From Cellulomonadaceae bacterium (GTDB lineage: Bacteria > Actinomycetota > Actinomycetes > Actinomycetales > Cellulomonadaceae), in the NCBI GenBank assembly GCA_031256435.1, contig JAIRQO010000038.1:1-64000 (forward strand): DNA of 64,000 nt. Reading direction: 5' to 3'. Both the position numbers and the translations under genes were made by a program. This document shows, piece by piece, positions 58,553-64,000 of the stretch; the stretch's first letter is position 1, and every line of letters starts with the position of its first letter. The notes below the pieces were generated by a model that saw only the letters and a program-made list of their open reading frames with translations, was not told the DNA's origin and searched no databases.

Positions 58553-58620
58553 GACACTGCCGAACCCCGTGTTATTCGCGTTAACACCGTGGTTAGCCAG
58601 AGAAAAACGGGGTTCGGCGG
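58553..58620. terminator. Long-loop inverted repeat gccgaaccccgt...acggggttcggc
   Basis: 12-bp perfect stem. Confidence 0.55.
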
Positions 58621-58660
58621 TTAATGAGGTCGGAGGGAGCGGACCCATTCGGTGAGGAGG

Positions 58661-59680
58661 TTAGAGTGAGCGGACCCATTCCACGAGGCGGTCACATCCG
58701 GCATCAAACACGGCATCCGTGGGCTGAGCCGCAGGGTTGGCATCGTAGTAGGCAATCTGCTCGGCCGACGCCTCGTCATAGGTGATGGTGGTGCGGAATT
58801 CGGGGACAAGTGCTTGTATCTTGGCAGGGCTGAATACTGCGGAATACGCCTTGTCTCCCAGGAGGCCAGGACCTGTGTCCGGGAGGACGGTGTTAATGGA
58901 CTCGGAGGAGACGTGGATAAACTCCGGATCCGTGACACCTGCCGCCGCTGCGAGCCAGGTGTAAATCTGGTTCCAGGTGGGAGCATGCGTTCCAGTGATC
59001 TGGAAGGTGTCACCAATGGCGCGGGGATTTCCCAGGAGTCCAACAAACCCCACGGCAAAGTCCTCCGTGTGCGTCAGAGTCCACTGGGCGGTGCCATCGC
59101 CATGGATCACCACGGGCTTTCCCGCGCGCAGGCGGGCAACATCAGCCCAATGGCCCATGGTGGGAATCAGCGTGCGGTCATAGGTGTGGGAGGGACGCAC
59201 AATGGTGGCCGGGAAGTTGTTCTCCCGCACTTCACGGATGAGAAGGTCCTCGCAGGCAATCTTGTCACGGGAGTACTGCCAGAACGGGTTCACCAACGGA
59301 GTGGACTCGGTGATGGGGGTGAACTGCAAGGGTTTCTGGTAGGCAGATGCTGAGGAGATGAACACGTATTGCTCGGTGCGGTCCGTGAACAACTCCACAT
59401 CGCTTGCCACGTGGTCAGGAGTGAAAGCGCGGAACTGGCACACCACGTCAAACTCGCGGTCCCCCAAGGCAGTTTTCACGGCAGCAGGGTCCGTGGCATC
59501 GGCTCGGATGACCTCAACGTCAGCCAGGGGGCGTGTGGACGGATTGCCGCGGTTGAGCAGGGTGACGTTGTGGCCTCGCTCCACGGCAAGGTTCACGCTC
59601 GCGTGGGAGATGATGCCGGAGCCGCCGAAGAACAGGATGGACTTGGGGTTACGCGTTGTCATGCCACCATTGTCCCGCAT
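58661..59680 (-). CDS. NAD-dependent epimerase/dehydratase
   Basis: ILFFGGSGIISHASVNLAVERGHNVTLLNRG, YSRDKIACEDLL. Confidence 0.88.
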   Translation of the reverse strand: MRDNGGMTTRNPKSILFFGGSGIISHASVNLAVERGHNVTLLNRGNPSTRPLADVEVIRADATDPAAVKTALGDREFDVVCQFRAFTPDHVASDVELFTDRTEQYVFISSASAYQKPLQFTPITESTPLVNPFWQYSRDKIACEDLLIREVRENNFPATIVRPSHTYDRTLIPTMGHWADVARLRAGKPVVIHGDGTAQWTLTHTEDFAVGFVGLLGNPRAIGDTFQITGTHAPTWNQIYTWLAAAAGVTDPEFIHVSSESINTVLPDTGPGLLGDKAYSAVFSPAKIQALVPEFRTTITYDEASAEQIAYYDANPAAQPTDAVFDAGCDRLVEWVRSL

Positions 59681-59824
59681 GCGGGAACCCGCGGCGGGCT
59701 GGACGGTCCGCCTGGCTGGGTTCGGTCCGGCAGGTGCCCGTCAGCCCTCCATCAGGAGGCTCGGCGAAACTTGGCTGTGCAGCATCGCCGTGAGTGCCAA
59801 GCTCACGGGACTGAGAATGCGGAC

Positions 59825-61228
59825 TCAGGCAAGCTCAGGCTCAACTATGGGTTTGCCTTCAGGCTCAGCTTGACGTTCGGTTTCAGGCTCAGCTATGGGT
59901 CTGCCTTCAGGCTCGGCTTGACGTTCGGTTTCAGGCTCGGCTTGACGTTCGGCTTCAGGCTCGGCTTCGGCCTCGGCAATGTGGGTGACGTTCTTCCAGA
60001 CGATGGCCAGAGTGACACCGGCACCAATGAAAGCAAACAGGAAAGGAGCTCGCAAGCCAAAGTGTTCTGCCACCACTCCGCCGAGTGCCTGCCCCACTAC
60101 CAGCCCGCCCGTCATGCACATGAGGTACACGCTGGTAACGCGGCCTTGGAATGCCAGTGGGACGGCGCGCATCCGGATGGTCTGGCCCAGTGTTCCCCAC
60201 ACAAAGGCGTACAGGCCAAAGAAGGCCATTCCGGCCATGGCCACCCACGGGTGGAAGGTGAAAAAGAAGATCAGGTGGAGGGCCACCTCGCAGCACAAAC
60301 AGATTCGCATGAGTAGCGCGTAGTTCACGCGCCGCGCCAGAACAGGAAAGAGCGCGCTTCCGGCAATCCCGCCGAGAGCGCTGAAGGAGGTGAGGAGCCC
60401 AAAACCCACAACGTCCATCCCGAGGATCTCTCGGCTCCACAACACGAGTACGGCCCAGGCACCGGCCCAGGTGATGTTGAACACCAGAATGATGATGGCC
60501 AGCATACGGACGGGATTGTTCTGCCAGAGCCAGCGAGCGCCCTCGGCAATGTCCGTTCGGATCCGGGCCGTTCCGGCGCTGGAGGACAGTGCGAGTCCGG
60601 GTGCGCCTTCAGGCACTGGGCACAAGTTGATCCGTGACACCAGGATGATGGCCACGGCCACGGTGACGCCCTGAACACCAAAGGGCACCACATGTCCGAT
60701 CCCAAAGAAGAACGCTCCCAAAGGAGGTCCAATGAGTTGATTACCGGCAATGAAGCCAATGGACATTCGGTGATTGCTGGTGGCCAGGTATTCCCGTGGC
60801 ACCACGGACGGAACCAAGGTTCCTGATGTGGTGTCGGCGAAGGTCTCCGCGCATCCCAGCAGCAACATGGAGGTCAAGATGTTGGGGATGTTCACCGCTC
60901 CCGTGGCGATGGTCCCTGCCAGAACTGCGATCACCACGGCGCGGGCCAGATTGGCTGCCATGACAACGCTGCGCCGATCCACCCTGTCTGCAATGGCTCC
61001 TGCCCACAGTCCCAACACCATGAAAGGAAGGCGCTGAAGTAATGCTGCCAACGCCACTAAGAACGGAGAACTCGTTTCCGAGGCAATCAACAGCGGTCCC
61101 GCTGCCAACACGATGCCGTCACCGATGTTGCTTGCCCACGAGGATGCCAACAACCACCGGAAGGGGAGCCCGAGCCTCGCCGGAGAAATGATCTCAGGGA
61201 CGCTCACCGAGACCAACGGATTCTTCAC
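59825..61228 (-). CDS. MFS transporter with C-terminal AEPETERQ repeat tail
   Basis: 12-TM profile, GLWAGAIADRVDRRSV, C-terminal Glu/Pro repeats. Confidence 0.87.
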   Translation of the reverse strand: MKNPLVSVSVPEIISPARLGLPFRWLLASSWASNIGDGIVLAAGPLLIASETSSPFLVALAALLQRLPFMVLGLWAGAIADRVDRRSVVMAANLARAVVIAVLAGTIATGAVNIPNILTSMLLLGCAETFADTTSGTLVPSVVPREYLATSNHRMSIGFIAGNQLIGPPLGAFFFGIGHVVPFGVQGVTVAVAIILVSRINLCPVPEGAPGLALSSSAGTARIRTDIAEGARWLWQNNPVRMLAIIILVFNITWAGAWAVLVLWSREILGMDVVGFGLLTSFSALGGIAGSALFPVLARRVNYALLMRICLCCEVALHLIFFFTFHPWVAMAGMAFFGLYAFVWGTLGQTIRMRAVPLAFQGRVTSVYLMCMTGGLVVGQALGGVVAEHFGLRAPFLFAFIGAGVTLAIVWKNVTHIAEAEAEPEAERQAEPETERQAEPEGRPIAEPETERQAEPEGKPIVEPELA

Positions 61229-61334
61229 CCGAGCAGACTAGCCGCTTGTTCCGGCTCACCCTCGCCTGGGGCCACGAACGAGGATCGACGATTGCGCAAG
61301 GAGGCTCACCTGGTGCAGTGCATGCTCACCTGAT

Positions 61335-61452
61335 GCGTGCGGACACCGGGCGTCTGGCAGGGTTGACTGTGCGCTCGGACACTAGGCATCCGGCAATGAG
61401 GGTTAACTGTTGCGCGCGGACACTAGGCATCCGGCAACGGGGGTCAACTGTT
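61335..61452. repeat. 41-bp tandem repeat, about 2.9 copies
   Basis: gcg(c/t)(g/t)cggacac(t/c)(a/g)gg(c)... units at 61335, 61371 and 61412. Confidence 0.88.
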
Positions 61453-63537
61453 GCGCGCGGAATTTGGGCCGGGAAGTTTTCCCGTGGAGGCTTTGAGTGC
61501 CCACACAATGGCTACCACGTCCACGGCTTCCTGGACCCAGGCACCCACTAACGCGGGCATGACTCCCGAGGTGGCAAAGAGCATCAACGCAATGGATAAG
61601 CCAATGCCCAGGTAAATGGATTGCTTGGCCACGCGCACCGTGTGCTTTCCGATGGCCAAAGTTTCGGCAACGCGATGCAGAGTATCCGGCAAAATCACCA
61701 CGTCTGCTGATTCACTGGCAGCCGTGGAGCCGCGTGCTGCCATGGCGATACCTACATCTGCAGCGGCAAGAACGGGGGCGTCATTCACACCATCACCCAC
61801 CATGACCACCGGCCGGTGAGGCATGGCCGCCACTCCAGCCACCTTGTCTGCAGGCAGGCAACCGGCGTGGACTTCGTTGATTCCCAACTCGGAGGCGATG
61901 TGCTGCGCTGTGGCTTCCTCGTCCCCAGTGAACATGGCCACGGTTTCGATGCCTTGCTCCATCAGGGAGTGCATGGTGGCGGCGGCGTCCGAGCGCACCA
62001 TGTCACGCAATACGGCGTATCCGGCATATTCACCGTCCACGCCCACGTACACCGCTACCTCGCCAGGATCGAGTGCGGGTGTCACAATCTCCTGCACACC
62101 ACCGTGCCCAACTCCCTGAGACGTGCTCTCAGAACCTCCGCCCTGGGTCTCCTCCACCGCGTACCCCGCTGCACCCACGGGATAGCCACCGCCTACAGCC
62201 CCACCCATGCCGGCGCCTACCACGCCACCAGCCCCAGCAGCCCCTGCACCTCCGGTCCCGGTAACACCAGCAACGGCACCAGCAACGGCACCAGCAGCGG
62301 CATCAGGGTCCCCTGCCTCTAGGGCGGCCGCAACGTAACTGGCCTTGCCCACCACTACCCAGGAACCATCCACGTGAGCACTCACGCCGCCTGCGGTGGT
62401 CTCCTGGACGTCACTCGCCGAACTCAGCGTCAACCCACGCTCCGTGGCGCCGCGTACCAAGGATGCAGCCAACACGTGGGCGCTGCCTTGCTCCACACTC
62501 GCTGCCAACCGCAACAACGTGTCAGCACTGACGGTCTCGCCGTGGACGTTCACCAAGCCGGGGCTCCCACTGGTCACGGTTCCCGTCTTGTCAAAGGCGA
62601 AGGACCGCGCTTTGGAAAGCTTCTCCAGCGTTGCTGAGGATCGCACAATCATGCCTCGTCGGGCGGCACGGGATGTGCCTGCCATGAAGGCCACCGGCGT
62701 GGCAATCAACAACGGGCACGGGGTGGCCACTACCAGAACCTGAGCAAATCGATATGGATCGCCGGAATGCCACCACGCAAAGCCCGCAATGGCGAAGGAA
62801 ATCAGCGTGAACGGAACGGCGTAGCGGTCCGCCATCCGCACCATGGGGGAACGAGAAGCCGCAGCGCTTTCCACCAGGGACACAATCTGCTGATACTGCG
62901 AGTCAGCGGACGCGCGCTTGACGTCCATCTCCACTGCCACGGCACCGTTGATCGAACCAGAAAGGACCTCGTCACCGGCCGCACGCTCCACGGGCATGGA
63001 CTCGCCCGTGAGCGACGAATCATCAAACACGCCCACGCTTGAAACCAAGATGCTGTCCAGGGGGACCACTTCATGGGCCTTGACCAGAATCCGCGCCCCA
63101 ACCGGGACATCGGCCACGTCCACGTCACCCGGCACGCTCCCACCAGGAACCCCACCCTGCCCCTGGAGCACGTGCGCCACGCGCGGAGCGTTGGACACCA
63201 AGGAAGTGAGGTCACGCTTGGCTCGGTTGCCTGCATAATCCTCCAGCGCCTCCCCGCTGGTCACCATGAGCACAATGACCAGCGATGCCCAGAACTCTCC
63301 CACGGCTATGGTGGCCACAATGGCCGTGACCGCCAGCACATCCAGCCCCAGTGAACCGCCGAGCAACTCCTTGATCATGCTGATCAAGGCTCGCAACGCC
63401 ATCAGGGCACAGTAGCCACCCACCACCCAGGGAACAGCAGCGGGAGCCACCGCACTGAGTATCCCGCCGAGGATCGCCACGGCAAGAGTGGTAGCAACCA
63501 AAGGGTATTTTTTTGGCAATTCGGCCCAGGAGGTCAT
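61444..63537 (-). CDS. Heavy-metal-type P-type ATPase (TPC motif) with Gly/Ala-rich insert
   Basis: ATPCPLLIATPVAFM, FDKTGTVTSG, MVGDGVNDAPVLAAADVGIAM. Confidence 0.93.
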   Translation of the reverse strand: MTSWAELPKKYPLVATTLAVAILGGILSAVAPAAVPWVVGGYCALMALRALISMIKELLGGSLGLDVLAVTAIVATIAVGEFWASLVIVLMVTSGEALEDYAGNRAKRDLTSLVSNAPRVAHVLQGQGGVPGGSVPGDVDVADVPVGARILVKAHEVVPLDSILVSSVGVFDDSSLTGESMPVERAAGDEVLSGSINGAVAVEMDVKRASADSQYQQIVSLVESAAASRSPMVRMADRYAVPFTLISFAIAGFAWWHSGDPYRFAQVLVVATPCPLLIATPVAFMAGTSRAARRGMIVRSSATLEKLSKARSFAFDKTGTVTSGSPGLVNVHGETVSADTLLRLAASVEQGSAHVLAASLVRGATERGLTLSSASDVQETTAGGVSAHVDGSWVVVGKASYVAAALEAGDPDAAAGAVAGAVAGVTGTGGAGAAGAGGVVGAGMGGAVGGGYPVGAAGYAVEETQGGGSESTSQGVGHGGVQEIVTPALDPGEVAVYVGVDGEYAGYAVLRDMVRSDAAATMHSLMEQGIETVAMFTGDEEATAQHIASELGINEVHAGCLPADKVAGVAAMPHRPVVMVGDGVNDAPVLAAADVGIAMAARGSTAASESADVVILPDTLHRVAETLAIGKHTVRVAKQSIYLGIGLSIALMLFATSGVMPALVGAWVQEAVDVVAIVWALKASTGKLPGPNSARNS

Positions 63538-63686
63538 TGTCCTATTATGGAACGATTCTCACTCTCGCGGCGTGAAGCCACGGGATCGAGGCCACACACG
63601 CCCCCGGCCTAACCCAACCAACGCCGGCGGTACGAAATCCCCCACACCGCGCAACCCCGTCCGCGCCAGAGAAACCGGGCCACCCA

Positions 63687-64000
63687 CTACGCCGTCAGCG
63701 GCGCCGGCACCTGCGGAGTCAGAACTCGCGCTCCCGGCACGGGACCTTGGGCAATCCACGTCCCTGCCGCCACACCGGCGGATTCCCACCGAGTGGCCAA
63801 CATGCGGGCGTGTTCTTCCGAGGAGGCTAATGCCGCAATCGTCGGGCCAGAACCGGACACCATGACGCCGAGCGCTCCCCCCTCACGAGCCACCTCCATG
63901 GTGCGTGCCAATTCGGGCCGCAGATGCAGCGCTGCCGACTGGAGATCGTTGCGCAACGCCCCACCGAGCGCGGCGGGATCGCCCGCGCGGAGTGCCGCCA
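63687..64000 (-). CDS. ispE: 4-diphosphocytidyl-2-C-methyl-D-erythritol kinase, C-terminal part (gene runs off window)
   Basis: LGVMVSGSGPTIAALASSEEHA; frame open through base 64000. Confidence 0.8.
   Translation of the reverse strand, partial: AALRAGDPAALGGALRNDLQSAALHLRPELARTMEVAREGGALGVMVSGSGPTIAALASSEEHARMLATRWESAGVAAGTWIAQGPVPGARVLTPQVPAPLTA

Noticed and set aside
59369-60316. 315-aa + ORF antisense to epimerase/MFS genes
   Set aside because: Contains repeats only because it is the complement of the MFS C-terminal repeat DNA.

Overview
High-GC actinobacterial chromosome segment (probably Actinomycetales; mycothiol genes mca and mshA-like, Lsr2, SepX/GlpR-like protein, folE-folP-folBK-DUF3180, actinobacterial XPB). 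Most of it is ordinary core genome: greA, an ABC exporter, FKBP, type II NADH dehydrogenase, ppx/DUF501/ftsB, gpmA, lysS, lsr2, ftsH, hpt, tilS, dacB, ppa, xpb, a TPM-domain protein, pspA, a P-type ATPase and partial ispE. Two tRNAs are visible: Ala(CGC) and Leu(UAA). The main accessory island (about 21.5-31.3 kb) lies between an mshA-like gene and lsr2-lysS. It is a rearranged, apparently invertible type I restriction-modification locus with hsdM(+), hsdS1(+) fused in frame to a complete tyrosine recombinase, hsdS2(-), a RelE/ParE-type TA pair, hsdR(-) and a half-length hsdS3(-). At least four WEQRKLG-type and four LITLHQR-type DNA repeats sit at the edges of the target-recognition domains. 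Two pairs are perfect 38-bp inverted repeats bracketing the recombinase. A further inverted pair (25-27 bp) flanks hsdR, and inversion there would restore a collinear hsdM-hsdS-hsdR operon. I propose this as the candidate new system: a specificity shuffler plus a possible restriction on/off inversion, driven by a recombinase translated as an extension of HsdS. Other observations: a duplicated tRNA-Ala 3' end flanking a palindromic insert, an orphan antitoxin beside a 5'-truncated toxin, a lipoprotein serpin, an orphan WXG100 protein, many degenerate intergenic tandem repeats, and Ala/Pro/Ser-rich low-complexity insertions in many housekeeping proteins. No database search was run; all family calls come from reading motifs.
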